Shown: one piece after another, positions 22,551-32,181 of the stretch
How the letters are laid out: each line of letters opens with the position of its first letter
How positions within the stretch are numbered: position 1 is the stretch's first letter
Assembly (NCBI RefSeq): GCF_001870435.1
Contig: NZ_MDDR01000039.1
Coordinates: forward strand, 1 to 64,000
DNA length: 64,000 bases
Direction of reading: 5' to 3'
From: Pseudomonas costantinii
GTDB lineage: Bacteria > Pseudomonadota > Gammaproteobacteria > Pseudomonadales > Pseudomonadaceae
Notes under the pieces: generated by a model
The model's input: the letters and a program-made list of their open reading frames with translations, nothing else
What the model was told of the DNA's origin: nothing
Databases searched by the model: none
Program-made: the position numbers and the translations under genes

Positions 22551-25349
22551 ATGCGATTGAAAAGTTATCTGCTCCAGATCAACCCCCTCCTCTCCCGACC
22601 CGAAGCAGCCAGAAGGCTGCTTCGTATTTTCGCCACCGTGTTACTCATCGGCATCCTCAGCGGGGTCTATACGTTCCTGCTGTCCACGTTCAACAACGAT
22701 ATTTCCCAGCGACGCGGCTATATGAGCAGCGCCATCGCCGAAGCTCACACTTTTTTCACCAACCGCGAGGCCCTGCTCGAAAGCCTCAGCCTGTCAGCGG
22801 TACGCAAGCAGTCCAGAACCTACCCGCCCTCGGATGAAGAACAGCACCTATTGCTGGGTGACACGCCGGGCAACCAGTGGAGCATCTGGCTGACCGCGCG
22901 CATGCGCAACTACCTTAAAGCCAAGCAACTGAACCTGCTCTACGTGAACGTCGGCCCCAACCCGCAGGTCACTCGGCTGTACGACGCGACTGCGCGGGTG
23001 TTGCCAATTTCCAAGTGCATGCTCAACCGCCTCAAGGCCCTGCAGCACAGCGACCCGGCGACACTCAACGAGTTATGGCTGAGTGACAGGACCGAGCATC
23101 ACTCACACCTGTACATTTTTATCCGCCTGGACGAACGCGATGCCGAGTCGGGTTGGCTGGGCCTGGAAATGGAGAGCAGCGAGGTGTCCTCGACCCTCAG
23201 CGACCAGAGTGCGGGCGAGTTCATGATGCTTAACTCCCAGGGCCTGCTGGTGTTCACCAACAGCGTCGACCCACACCTGAGCCAGCAACGCCTCAGGCCT
23301 GGGGAAGACAGTTTTTTCGGGTTCGTCGGCAGCGGCTTCCTGCCCGACCACCTGGTGATTCGCAAGCACCTGAAATCGTCGGAGTGGCAACTGATGTACT
23401 CCATCGACCTGCGCGCGGTGGTGACCGGTTTGTGGAAACAGCTGCTCGGTTCACTGCTGTTCTGCCTGCTCAGCCTGACGCTGATCTGGCTGCTGATGCG
23501 GCGCGTCGACCAGCGCTTCATCATGCCCTCGATCCATCGTATCCAGGCATTGATCGAAAGCGAGGCATTCGGCCGCGATGTGATCCAGACCGCTCCGGTC
23601 GCGCTCTGCGTGCTGCGTCGTACCGACGGCCAAGTGGTATTGGAAAACACCCTGGCCCAGCAATGGCTGGGAGACGGTCCGGAACGCGAAGCCTTGCGCG
23701 CGGGGTGGATCGAACAAGCCTTCGCCGGCGACCCGGGCGAGCGCTCCGATTACTTTGAAACGGTCGACGGCCGTCACCTGTACCTGAGCAGCGCACCGAC
23801 CCGCTACAAAGGCGAAGACGTGCTGTTTTGTGCATTCAGCGATATCAGTGCGCGCAAGCAGGTCGAGGCCGCACTGGAGGAAGCCCGGCACTCGGCGGAT
23901 GCGGCCAACGCCGCGAAGACCCTGTTCCTTGCGACCATGAGTCATGAGATCCGCACGCCGTTGTATGGCGTGCTCGGCACCCTGGAACTGTTGGCACGCA
24001 CGCAACTGGATGCCCAGCAAAAGGACTACCTGCATGCCATCGAGGGATCGTCCTCGACGTTGTTGCAATTGATCTGCGACGTGCTCGACGTATCAAAGAT
24101 CGAGGCCGGGCAGCTTGCCCTGGAACTGAGCGAATTCTCGCCACTGGACCTGGTGCACGAAATCATCCAGGGCCACGCCGCAGCGGCCCAGGGTAAAGGC
24201 CTGCAACTCTACGCCTGCTTCGACCCAAAGCTGCCGGAACGGCTGATTGGCGACGTCACCCGTATTCGCCAGATTCTGAACAACTTGCTCAATAACGCGG
24301 TGAAGTTCACCGATTACGGGCGCGTGGTGCTGCGGGTCAAAGTACTGGGCCGCGACGGCGAGCGCTCCAGCCTGCTGTGGCAAGTCTCGGACACCGGCAA
24401 AGGCATCACCCAGGAAGACCAGGCGCTGATTTTCGAGCCGTTCTACCAAAGCGAAGGCAACACCAACGTGGTGGCCGGCACCGGCCTGGGCCTGCCGATC
24501 TGCCAGCGCCTGACCGAGTTGATGAACGGCAATATCCGCATGGTCAGCGAATTGGGCCTGGGCAGCAGTTTCAGCCTCACCTTGCCGCTGGAAGAAGCGC
24601 CCACCGCGCCGATGACACCTTTGTTGGCCGAGACCATTTACGTCGCCTCACCTATCCCGGAACTGGCACACGCCATCAGCGGCTGGTTACGCCGCTGGGG
24701 CGCTCGTGCGCAGAGCGGCCTGCCGACGCTGCCGGACAATCATCTATTGCTGCAGTTGCACCCCGGCAGCGTCGATCCGTTGCTGGCACCCGACTGGTCC
24801 GGCCCGGTGATCCACGTGAGCGGCAACGCCTGCAACACCCCGGAAGCCGATGTGGGTGCGTGGCACGTCAACCTCAACCACCTGGGTGCGATTCACCAGG
24901 CGGTCAGCCAGGCCCAAGGGCTGTGGGTGGCCCGCGCCGATGAACCGACGCGCCAGCGTGATCTGCAAAAGCTCAACCTGCACCTGCTGGTGGCCGAGGA
25001 CAACATCATCAACCAACTGATTTTGCGCGACCAACTTGAAGAACTCGGCTGCACCGTGGAGCTGGCAGCCGATGGCCAGGAAGCGCTGCAGCTGTACAGC
25101 GCCGGCCATTTCGACGTGGTCCTGACGGACGTGAACATGCCCCACATCAACGGCTATGAACTGGCGCGCGAACTGCGGCGCCAGGGCTGCCCGCTGCCGA
25201 TTATCGGGGCCACCGCCAACGCCATGCGCGGCGAGGCCGACCTGTGCCTGGCCGCCGGCATGAACCATTGCCTGGTCAAACCCTTTGCGTTGCGAGCTCT
25301 ATTCAACTCCCTGGCGCCTTATGCACGGATCACCCATGAAGCCTCTTAG
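22551..25349 (+). CDS. Hybrid sensor histidine kinase, RocS-like, without Hpt
   Basis: A 932-residue membrane kinase. Order of parts: TM1 about residues 23-45, a periplasmic sensing region of about 250 residues, TM2 about 298-316, a PAS-like linker, HisKA with phosphorylated His 465 (SHEIRTPLYG), the ATPase with N box near 575 and G boxes near 613 and 642, and a receiver with Asp 860 (VVLTDVNMP). There is no Hpt domain at the end, so it needs an Hpt from elsewhere, probably the paralogous kinase next door. RocS kinases control Cup fimbriae in P. aeruginosa. The 3' end overlaps the phosphodiesterase gene. Confidence 0.85.
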   Translation: MRLKSYLLQINPLLSRPEAARRLLRIFATVLLIGILSGVYTFLLSTFNNDISQRRGYMSSAIAEAHTFFTNREALLESLSLSAVRKQSRTYPPSDEEQHLLLGDTPGNQWSIWLTARMRNYLKAKQLNLLYVNVGPNPQVTRLYDATARVLPISKCMLNRLKALQHSDPATLNELWLSDRTEHHSHLYIFIRLDERDAESGWLGLEMESSEVSSTLSDQSAGEFMMLNSQGLLVFTNSVDPHLSQQRLRPGEDSFFGFVGSGFLPDHLVIRKHLKSSEWQLMYSIDLRAVVTGLWKQLLGSLLFCLLSLTLIWLLMRRVDQRFIMPSIHRIQALIESEAFGRDVIQTAPVALCVLRRTDGQVVLENTLAQQWLGDGPEREALRAGWIEQAFAGDPGERSDYFETVDGRHLYLSSAPTRYKGEDVLFCAFSDISARKQVEAALEEARHSADAANAAKTLFLATMSHEIRTPLYGVLGTLELLARTQLDAQQKDYLHAIEGSSSTLLQLICDVLDVSKIEAGQLALELSEFSPLDLVHEIIQGHAAAAQGKGLQLYACFDPKLPERLIGDVTRIRQILNNLLNNAVKFTDYGRVVLRVKVLGRDGERSSLLWQVSDTGKGITQEDQALIFEPFYQSEGNTNVVAGTGLGLPICQRLTELMNGNIRMVSELGLGSSFSLTLPLEEAPTAPMTPLLAETIYVASPIPELAHAISGWLRRWGARAQSGLPTLPDNHLLLQLHPGSVDPLLAPDWSGPVIHVSGNACNTPEADVGAWHVNLNHLGAIHQAVSQAQGLWVARADEPTRQRDLQKLNLHLLVAEDNIINQLILRDQLEELGCTVELAADGQEALQLYSAGHFDVVLTDVNMPHINGYELARELRRQGCPLPIIGATANAMRGEADLCLAAGMNHCLVKPFALRALFNSLAPYARITHEAS

Positions 25350-26529
25350 TATTTTGATTGTCGAGGACCATCCCCTGCAGCACATCTACCTGCAGCACCT
25401 GCTCAGTGAGTTGGGGGATTTCATGCTCGAAACCGCCCAGGATGGCAAAGAAGCGCTGGAGCGTCTGCGCCAACGGGATTTCGACCTGGTACTGACCGAC
25501 CTGCTGATGCCCGGCATGGACGGCGTACAGTTTATCCAGTGCCTGGCCAATCTGCGGTGCAAGCCGGCCCTGGCGATCATGAGCGCGGCATCGCGGCGTA
25601 TGTTGATGGCGGCAAGCCTGGTGGCCAAGAACCTCGACGTGGAAGTCATCGGGCTGATTTCCAAGCCGGTCGCCGCCGACGCGTTGCGCAGCTTGGTGGA
25701 TCAACTCAAGAACAAGGTGCGCAAACCCTCCCCCGCCTTGTCCGAACACATGGACATCGACCGTCACACGCTGGTCCAAGCCATGGGTAACGGCCAGCTT
25801 CAGGCCTGGTTTCAACCGAAAAAATCCTTGGCCAACGGGCGCATTGTCGCTGCCGAAGCGCTGGTACGCTGGATGCACCCCGAGCAGGGCGTGATGCTGC
25901 CCGCCGCATTCCTGCCAGCCATCAAGGCGTTCGAATTGGAAGAGCGCCTGCTATGGCTGGTACTCAAACAGGCGATCCACGCCCAGGAACGTTGGCGCCT
26001 GCGCGGCTACGAAATTCCGGTGTCGATCAACCTGCCCACGCACCTGCTCAACAGCCATGACCTGGCTGATCGCTTGCTGGAGTTCGTGCTGCACTACGAT
26101 GGCATCCCGGGAATGATCTGCTTCGAGTTGATGGAGTGCTCGGTGCCGCAAGACATCAGCAACTTCTACGCCGGCGCCTGTCGCTTGCGCATCAAGGGCT
26201 TCGGGTTGTCCCAGGACGACTTCGGCAAAGGCTACAGCTCGTACCTCAACCTGGTGTCGACGCCGTTTACCGAACTCAAGATCGACCAGGCACTGGTCCA
26301 GGGCAGCCACGACAACGAAGGCATGGCGCAGGCGTTGGCAAGCATCATTGCGCTGGGACGAAAACTGGGCTTGACCGTGGTCGCCGAAGGCGTCGAGACC
26401 CCCCAACAATTGGCGCTTTTGCGCAAGATCGACTGCAACCAGGTGCAGGGGTTTCTGATCTCCCACGCCGTCTCTTCTGAACAATTTCAGCAACTTTTGA
26501 ACAATGATGGCCCCGCGACATCTCACTAG
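25336..26529 (+). CDS. rocR: RocR-like response regulator with EAL phosphodiesterase
   Basis: A 397-residue protein. The receiver domain is at 1-125 with acceptor Asp 55 (LVLTDLLMPG), and the EAL domain runs from about 150. Catalytic residues look intact: EAL at 174-176, NLP, ELMECS, DDFGKGYSS, LKIDQALV and EGVET. It should hydrolyse cyclic-di-GMP, and by analogy with P. aeruginosa RocR, it would lower or antagonise fimbrial expression, possibly by competing for phosphate. ATG 25336 lies inside the kinase 3' end (14-base overlap), so the two are coupled. The earlier in-frame ATG 25321 is less likely. Confidence 0.85.
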   Translation: MKPLSILIVEDHPLQHIYLQHLLSELGDFMLETAQDGKEALERLRQRDFDLVLTDLLMPGMDGVQFIQCLANLRCKPALAIMSAASRRMLMAASLVAKNLDVEVIGLISKPVAADALRSLVDQLKNKVRKPSPALSEHMDIDRHTLVQAMGNGQLQAWFQPKKSLANGRIVAAEALVRWMHPEQGVMLPAAFLPAIKAFELEERLLWLVLKQAIHAQERWRLRGYEIPVSINLPTHLLNSHDLADRLLEFVLHYDGIPGMICFELMECSVPQDISNFYAGACRLRIKGFGLSQDDFGKGYSSYLNLVSTPFTELKIDQALVQGSHDNEGMAQALASIIALGRKLGLTVVAEGVETPQQLALLRKIDCNQVQGFLISHAVSSEQFQQLLNNDGPATSH

Positions 26530-26611
26530 CAGCCGGCCATGGATTATCTGCCCGATATAAGGAGTAAGCTCCAGCCAGTGCCGATTTTTCCTCCGCCTGC
26601 GGACCCCCCTG

Positions 26612-27607
26612 ATGAAGCACAACAACGCGGTTCTCGAAGCCTTTACTCGCAGCTCCTTGCGCTTGAACAAAGGCCTGATGGTGATGTTCGGGCTCGTGTT
26701 GCTGCTCGGTCTCACCAATTTCTGGTCGGTGCAACGGGCCATCGATACCCGCTACGGCGCCATGCGTTTTCATTTCGTGCGCCTGATGGAAAACCTCGAG
26801 CAGCAGGAAACGTACCTCAAGACCCTGGCGCACCCGGGTATCCAGGCTGAACTGCTGCGGGACACCCACGTTCAGGTCAGCCTGAAAAGCCGGATGGTCG
26901 ATACCCGCCGCACGCTGTACGAAGGCCAAAAGTACTCGTTCTCGGTGCCGTTCAGCGTCAAGTTCGATGAACAGTTGGTCAGCCTCGCCGCCAGGCCGCA
27001 GATTTTCGCCCTCGGCGCCCATCTCACCAGTTACTACAGCGCCTTTTGGTCGTCTTCGCCGTACGAGGCGCCACAAACGTTTGTGTCCAATCGCCAGGCC
27101 AATTACACCATCACCATTCCGTCCATGGGCTACCGTCACGGCGACAGCCCGACGAACGCCGGCAACCCGGCGGGGTTGGTCAACGCGGTGCAGGAAACCC
27201 TTGCGCAGACGCCCCAGGTACTGGAACAGGATCGCGTGTATTGGCAGGCAGGTCCTGAGCCCGAACATCTGCTGGCGTACATCGGCATTCCACTCGACGG
27301 CAAGAGCCAGACAGTGGTCGGCACCCTGCTCGACCTGACTCAAGTCGATGATATACAGCGTGCGCTGGACCGCTCGGCGTTCGACCGCTTCACCCTGATC
27401 GCGCCCGACGGCACGACCTTGAATGGCACCGAAGCCCTGGGGACCTCACTCAGCGACGGCGTGCACTTCAAGGCAGACGGCTTTGAATTCAAGATCACCC
27501 AGGCCGGTGAACAGCCCTGGAGCGCGGTTTACGTGCTCAGTTACGCACATTTCTTCCACTATGCCCTGTGGCCGCTGAGCAGCCTGGCACTGTTTTTGGC
27601 AGCCTGA
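26612..27607 (+). pseudogene. N-terminal part of a frameshifted RocS-like hybrid kinase
   Basis: This frame of 331 residues encodes TM1 (about 22-42), the whole periplasmic sensing domain and most of TM2 (ALWPLSSLALFL), then stops after LAA. The next frame (27568-29766) begins with the missing half of TM2 (FGSLIALGWAGNRW) and continues into the kinase. A single missing G near 27598, after a run of five T (27593-27597), explains both. Joined, they would give a protein of about 1050 residues similar in layout to the upstream kinase. As it stands the product is a membrane-anchored sensor without a kinase. Confidence 0.75.
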
Positions 27608-29766
27608 TTGCCCTGGGCTGGGCCGGCAACCGCTGGCATCGGCACCAAGTAATAACGCCTGCACGCCTGGCACACGAACGTATCGCCGAAAGTGTGGCCT
27701 TCAGCCGCGTGATCATCGACACCGCCCCCACCGGGTTGTGCGTGGTACGCCGCAGCGACGGTCAGGTGTTGATCGAAAACCAGCGCGCCCAGCAATGGCC
27801 TGGCACCGCACGCTTGGTGGCGGCCCTGGCCGGTGTGCACGACAGCGCCGACAGCGGTGAGACCCACCTTGAAATCGAAGGCCGGCACCTGCAGATCGGC
27901 TTTGTGTCCACGCGTTATCAATCCGAGGACGTGCGCCTGTATGCGTTCAACGATATCACCCGGCATGTCGACGACGCCTCGGCCCTGGAAAACGCACGCC
28001 GCGCCGCCGATGCTGCCAATGAAGCCAAGACGCTGTTCCTGGCGACCATGAGCCATGAAATCCGCACGCCGTTGTATGGCGTGCTTGGCACCCTTGAATT
28101 ACTTGGGCTGACCAAACTGGACCCGCAGCAACATGCTTACTTGCACACCATCCAACGCTCGTCGGCCACACTGTTCCAGCTGATCAGCGATGTACTGGAC
28201 GTCTCGAAAATCGAGTCCGGGCAGATGGCAATCGAAGCCGTGGAGTTCTGCCCGCTGGACATGCTTGAAGACACCCTCCACACCTACGCAGCGTTCGCCC
28301 AGCGCAAGGGCTTGCAACTCTACAGTTGCATCGACCCGAGGCTGCCGGATTGCGTAGTGGGCGACCCGATGCGCATCCGCCAGATCCTCAACAACCTGGT
28401 GAGCAATGCCCTCAAGTTCACCGACGTCGGGCGCGTAGTCATCCGCGCCAGGGTGGCCGCACGCGACACCGAGGGCGTCGACCTGGAATGGCAAGTCACC
28501 GACTCCGGCGTGGGCATCCCCGAGGCGCAGCAAGCCAAGCTGTTCGACCTGTTTTATCAGGCCCCCGACACCGCCAGTGAAGGCGGCGCCGGCTTGGGGC
28601 TGCCGATTTGCCGGTGGCTGGCACAGATGATGGACGGCGAAATCCGCGTGGTCAGTGAGCCTGGCTTGGGCAGCAGTTTTACCTTGAAAATGCGCTTGCC
28701 GTTGAGCGCCGGCGTGCTGCCCAACATGCCGCTGATCGAACCCTGCGCGACTTCGGTCTCTGTGCAGGCGCCGGTGCGCGAGTTGGCGCAATCGCTGTGT
28801 GACTGGCTCAATCGCCTGGGGGTCACCGCTGCCCTCGCCGCGCCCACACAGGAACCGCACCGCGAGCGCGGGGTGCTGGTGGATGTGCTGCCCAACGATA
28901 GCGCCCGTCCTTGGGCGGGCCAGCGCGTCTTGTGTGTGCCTGACGCACACAGCCCGCCATTGCGCACGGAACAGGGCTGGGTGGTGGATATGCATGACGT
29001 GCGCGCGATCGCCGCCACCGTTTCACTGGCACAGCATGGCCTGGATGAGCCACCTCTAACAGCACGGCCACAGAGCGCCGGGCAATTGGGGCTGCGCATC
29101 CTGGTAGCCGAGGACAACCCGGTCAACCAGGCGGTGATCAAGGAACAACTGCAGGCACTCGGCTGCTCGGTCACCCTGGACGCCAACGGCGAGCAGGCGT
29201 TGCAGCGCTGGCAACCGCAGGCCTTCGACCTGGTGTTGACCGACGTGAACATGCCGTTGATGAACGGCTATGAACTGGCCAGGACGCTGCGCGAGCATGA
29301 CCCTCAATTGCCAATCATTGGCGTCACCGCCAACGCAATGCGTGAGGAAGGCGTGCGTTGCCTGGCCGTGGGAATGAATGCCTGGATCGTCAAACCCTTG
29401 AGCCTGCAAACCTTGCGCGCCCAGTTGGTCAAGTTGTGCAAGGTCAGGGGCCCGATCGAACCGCCCACCGAGCGGTTCGATGACAGCGTGCAAATGTCGG
29501 ACACGATGCGCCCGCTGTTCATCAGCAGCCTGCAGCAAGACCTGCAACGCATCGATGAGGCGCTGGAGCAGCGTAATGCGCATCGCCTCGGCCAATTGCT
29601 GCACGCCACCGCCGGCGCACTCGGCGCGGTGCAGGCACTGAGCTTGGCCCAGGCCTGTATCGAGCTGGAAAACGCACTCAATCGTGGCAGTCTGGACGCC
29701 GTGCTGGTGCTCAAGGTAAAGGCAGTGGCACAGCGGCTGTCGACCGTTCTGGAGACACTCACGTGA
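27568..29766 (+). CDS. C-terminal part of the frameshifted hybrid kinase, with HisKA, REC and Hpt
   Basis: A 732-residue frame starting at GTG 27568 inside the previous frame. It holds half of TM2, a PAS-like linker, HisKA with His 163 (SHEIRTPLYG), the ATPase domain, a receiver with Asp 559 (LVLTDVNMP), and an Hpt domain with His 679 (QLLHATAGALGAVQA). All phosphotransfer residues are intact, so the fragment could act as kinase and phosphodonor if translated, either by re-initiation or by frameshifting. It is a clear paralogue of the kinase at 22551-25349 but has the Hpt that the other lacks. It lies 67 bases before the regulator gene. Confidence 0.75.
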   Translation: MAAEQPGTVFGSLIALGWAGNRWHRHQVITPARLAHERIAESVAFSRVIIDTAPTGLCVVRRSDGQVLIENQRAQQWPGTARLVAALAGVHDSADSGETHLEIEGRHLQIGFVSTRYQSEDVRLYAFNDITRHVDDASALENARRAADAANEAKTLFLATMSHEIRTPLYGVLGTLELLGLTKLDPQQHAYLHTIQRSSATLFQLISDVLDVSKIESGQMAIEAVEFCPLDMLEDTLHTYAAFAQRKGLQLYSCIDPRLPDCVVGDPMRIRQILNNLVSNALKFTDVGRVVIRARVAARDTEGVDLEWQVTDSGVGIPEAQQAKLFDLFYQAPDTASEGGAGLGLPICRWLAQMMDGEIRVVSEPGLGSSFTLKMRLPLSAGVLPNMPLIEPCATSVSVQAPVRELAQSLCDWLNRLGVTAALAAPTQEPHRERGVLVDVLPNDSARPWAGQRVLCVPDAHSPPLRTEQGWVVDMHDVRAIAATVSLAQHGLDEPPLTARPQSAGQLGLRILVAEDNPVNQAVIKEQLQALGCSVTLDANGEQALQRWQPQAFDLVLTDVNMPLMNGYELARTLREHDPQLPIIGVTANAMREEGVRCLAVGMNAWIVKPLSLQTLRAQLVKLCKVRGPIEPPTERFDDSVQMSDTMRPLFISSLQQDLQRIDEALEQRNAHRLGQLLHATAGALGAVQALSLAQACIELENALNRGSLDAVLVLKVKAVAQRLSTVLETLT

Positions 29767-29833
29767 CGACTGAGCACTGAACTTCAGCCCGGGAACGATT
29801 CCCTCACTTGAACCGGCATTACGGACGGCCCTT

Positions 29834-30481
29834 ATGAAAAAATTCAACGTGGTTATCGCGGACGATCATCCGATCGTGCTGCTCGGGGTACGCGAACTGG
29901 TGGAGCGCGATACGCGCTTTCAGGTCGTGGGCGAGGCCGTCTGCTCGGCGGGCCTGATCGAGCTGCTGCAACGCCAGGGCGCCGACATTGTGATCACCGA
30001 CTACAACATGCCGGGCGACTCGCCCTATGGCGATGGCCTGAAGCTGGTGGAGTACCTGAAACGGCACTTCCCGCAGGTGCAGATTCTGATACTGACGATG
30101 ATTTCCAATCACCTGATTCTCACCCGTCTGCAGGAACTGGGGGTGGTGGGCATCATCCAGAAGAGCCAGTTGCACACTGAGATTCAGCTCGCGCTCAAGG
30201 CCATTGCGCAACAAGGCGCCTATCGCAGTCTGGAACCGCCGAAAACCTCGGTGATCGAGACGCTCACCGCCATCGACGAACGCTTTTCCACCTTGTCGCC
30301 CAAAGAGTTCGAGATCCTGCGCTTATTTATTTCCGGCATGAGCGTAAGTGATATTGCCCGTTGCCAGAGCCGCAGTTCGAAAACCATCAGCGCACAAAAA
30401 ATTTCGGCCATGCGCAAACTTGAAGTCAGCAGTGACCAGGACCTGTTGGCTTATTGTCTGGCGCGCAACATTTTTAACTAA
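29834..30481 (+). CDS. RcsB-like/RocA response regulator, REC plus LuxR HTH
   Basis: A 215-residue response regulator. The receiver has DDHP at 10-13 and acceptor Asp 56 (VITDYNMPGD). The stretch YGDGLKLVEYLKRHFP is strikingly like enterobacterial RcsB. The LuxR-type HTH contains LSPKEFEILRLF and the recognition region SSKTISAQKISAMRKL, again close to RcsB (SIKTISSQKKSAMMKL, from memory). In P. aeruginosa the RocA regulators activate cup genes. Similarity of the recognition helix makes it a good candidate to bind the TAAGAATCG boxes found upstream of three units in this locus. Confidence 0.85.
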   Translation: MKKFNVVIADDHPIVLLGVRELVERDTRFQVVGEAVCSAGLIELLQRQGADIVITDYNMPGDSPYGDGLKLVEYLKRHFPQVQILILTMISNHLILTRLQELGVVGIIQKSQLHTEIQLALKAIAQQGAYRSLEPPKTSVIETLTAIDERFSTLSPKEFEILRLFISGMSVSDIARCQSRSSKTISAQKISAMRKLEVSSDQDLLAYCLARNIFN

Positions 30482-30581
30482 CGCACCACTTGCAAGCCAT
30501 TCCCTGGCAATGGCTTTGCCCTTTATTTATTACGCTCCCGCCTACGTTTCAGGGCCATTGGCCCGTCTGCTTCGCGGCTTA

Positions 30582-30595
30582 TAAGAATCGTCTTA
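30582..30595 (+). promoter_or_regulatory. Candidate RcsB-like box upstream of the major pilin
   Basis: TAAGAATCGTCTTA has perfect five-base arms (TAAGA/TCTTA) and lies about 80 bases before the pilin start, downstream of the regulator gene. It matches the other two forward boxes in TAAGAATCG and the RcsB box in 11 of 14 positions. Confidence 0.55.
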
Positions 30596-30676
30596 TTCGC
30601 CCGCCCGCCTTTGCCGCTTACTCTTTCCTGGCAGTTCAACAACAGCATTTTCCAACTAACACTTATGGACATCATC

Positions 30677-31282
30677 ATGAAGAAGTTTTCCCTGGCTGTT
30701 ATCGCCTCGGCCATTATCGCCGCTTCCGGCAGTGCGTTTGCCGATGACCCGGTAGCGCCCACTCCAACCCTGGGTGGCAGCGGCAAAATCACCTTCACCG
30801 GCGTGATCAACAACGACGCATGTTCGGTAGACGGTGCCAACTCCGATCGCAGCATCTCGGTCGACATGGGCAACGTTTCGATCAAGGACATGGGCACCGC
30901 AGAAAACCCGGCCGCCGGCCGCGTGACTGCCAAAGACTTTAACCTGAACGTCAACTGCAACCAGGGCACCAAAGTCGCGATGATCTTTGATGCCAACAAC
31001 GGCGGTTCGGGCCTGGTCACCGGCAAGAACGTGTTGGCTCTGAACGCAGGTTCGGCGTCGGCGAAAAACGTGGGTATCGCCCTGCTCGACAGCAACGGCG
31101 GCCTGATCAACCTCAGCTCGCCAACCACCGCGCGCATTGAAAGCACCATGCACGGTCAAGGCACCGAGGGCGGCGACGCCACCCTGAGCTTCGCGGCCGC
31201 TTACGTCACTACCGGTGCTGCCGGTTCGGCCGTTGCCGGTCGTGGTGATGCCACCCTGCCGTTCATCCTGCAATACGAGTAA
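30677..31282 (+). CDS. Major fimbrial subunit (type 1/CupA1-like pilin)
   Basis: A 201-residue exported pilin. The signal peptide is MKKFSLAVIASAIIAASGSAFA. The mature sequence begins with a Pro-rich donor strand, has the conserved Cys pair (NDACSVDG and NVNCNQG), and ends with the beta-zipper LPFILQYE, with the penultimate Tyr typical of pilins. It forms the pilus shaft, assembled by the downstream chaperone and usher. An ATG 12 bases earlier (30665) is also in frame; neither has a strong ribosome-binding site. It is the first gene of the unit pilin-chaperone-usher. Confidence 0.85.
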   Translation: MKKFSLAVIASAIIAASGSAFADDPVAPTPTLGGSGKITFTGVINNDACSVDGANSDRSISVDMGNVSIKDMGTAENPAAGRVTAKDFNLNVNCNQGTKVAMIFDANNGGSGLVTGKNVLALNAGSASAKNVGIALLDSNGGLINLSSPTTARIESTMHGQGTEGGDATLSFAAAYVTTGAAGSAVAGRGDATLPFILQYE

Positions 31283-31305
31283 CTCGGCGTCTGTGAACCG
31301 AGCGC

Positions 31306-31325
31306 GCGAGGCCACTTGGCCTCGC
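31306..31325 (+). terminator. Stem-loop between pilin and chaperone (attenuator-like)
   Basis: GCGAGGCC (31306-31313) and GGCCTCGC (31318-31325) form a perfect eight-pair stem with a four-base loop, followed by a weak T-rich run. Such structures after major pilin genes can stabilise the pilin message or reduce read-through so that pilin exceeds chaperone and usher. Confidence 0.6.
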
Positions 31326-31356
31326 CATTTCCTTTTGATTCCACCGGATAAACCTC

Positions 31357-32097
31357 ATGCTGCCTCGTACTATTGCCGCGTGCCTGGGGCTGCTGGGCAT
31401 GCTTTTGGCTACCCCGGCCAGCGCCAGCATTTCATTGAATGCCACCCGCATCGTGTTTGATGGCGACCACAAGGAAGCCAATATCACCGTGCGCAACGGT
31501 AACCAGGATGTGCTGGTTCAGTCCTGGGTCGACATGAACGATGCCAGCGGCAGCCGTGCACCGTTTGCCGTCACCCCGCCGTTGGCACGCGTGTTTGCCA
31601 AAGAGCAACAACTGCTGCGCATTTTGTACGAAGGTACCGGCATGCCCACGGACCGAGAATCTGTGGTGTGGCTCAATGTGCAGGAGATCCCCAAGGCCAG
31701 TGCGGCCGAGAACACCTTGCAGTTGGCAATCCGCCAACGCATCAAGATTTTTTACCGCCCCGCCGGCCTGTCCGGCACGGCGTTGCAAGCCCCGGCGCAG
31801 CTTGAATGGGCGTTGGTTCGCCACGGCACGCAGACACTGTTGCAGGTGAAAAACCCGACGCTGTATCACGTGTCCATGGCCGACATCAAAGTGCAGGCGC
31901 AACTGGCCAGTGACTCCACGATGATTGCGCCCGGCGAGCAAAAGCAGTTCCCGCTCAACACCCCGCCCGCCAACGGCCCGGTGCAACTGTCGTTCTCCAG
32001 CATCAATGACTACGGCGCGCAGAATCAGTACTCGGCGCGCCTGTCCAGCGGCGCTTCCACGGCCGTGTACGCGACTGAATCACTTCTGAACCCCTAA
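31357..32097 (+). CDS. Second periplasmic fimbrial chaperone
   Basis: A 246-residue PapD/FimC-like chaperone with signal peptide MLPRTIAACLGLLGMLLATPASA. The mature part has ISLNATRIVFDGD at the start, the segment VVWLNVQEIPK and AIRQRIKIFYRP. It is paralogous to the chaperone at 20800 and probably serves the major pilin, since it lies between pilin and usher. Loci with more than one chaperone are known for Cup systems. Confidence 0.9.
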   Translation: MLPRTIAACLGLLGMLLATPASASISLNATRIVFDGDHKEANITVRNGNQDVLVQSWVDMNDASGSRAPFAVTPPLARVFAKEQQLLRILYEGTGMPTDRESVVWLNVQEIPKASAAENTLQLAIRQRIKIFYRPAGLSGTALQAPAQLEWALVRHGTQTLLQVKNPTLYHVSMADIKVQAQLASDSTMIAPGEQKQFPLNTPPANGPVQLSFSSINDYGAQNQYSARLSSGASTAVYATESLLNP

Positions 32098-32181
32098 GCA
32101 TTTCCGCTAACCCTCAGGCGTACTTCGCCGGCGCGTTTGCGTGCCCGCTTGTTCGCTGATCTGGATGTCATAGGTCTTCGC

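Noticed and set aside
26612..29766. Programmed frameshifting of the second kinase as the default explanation
   Set aside because: The T5 run is short and no canonical slippery heptamer or downstream structure is evident. A simple base loss is more likely, so it is only kept as a possibility.
31306..31325. Stem-loop as a full rho-independent terminator
   Set aside because: The T-run is weak, and the chaperone and usher genes behind it lack another clear promoter.
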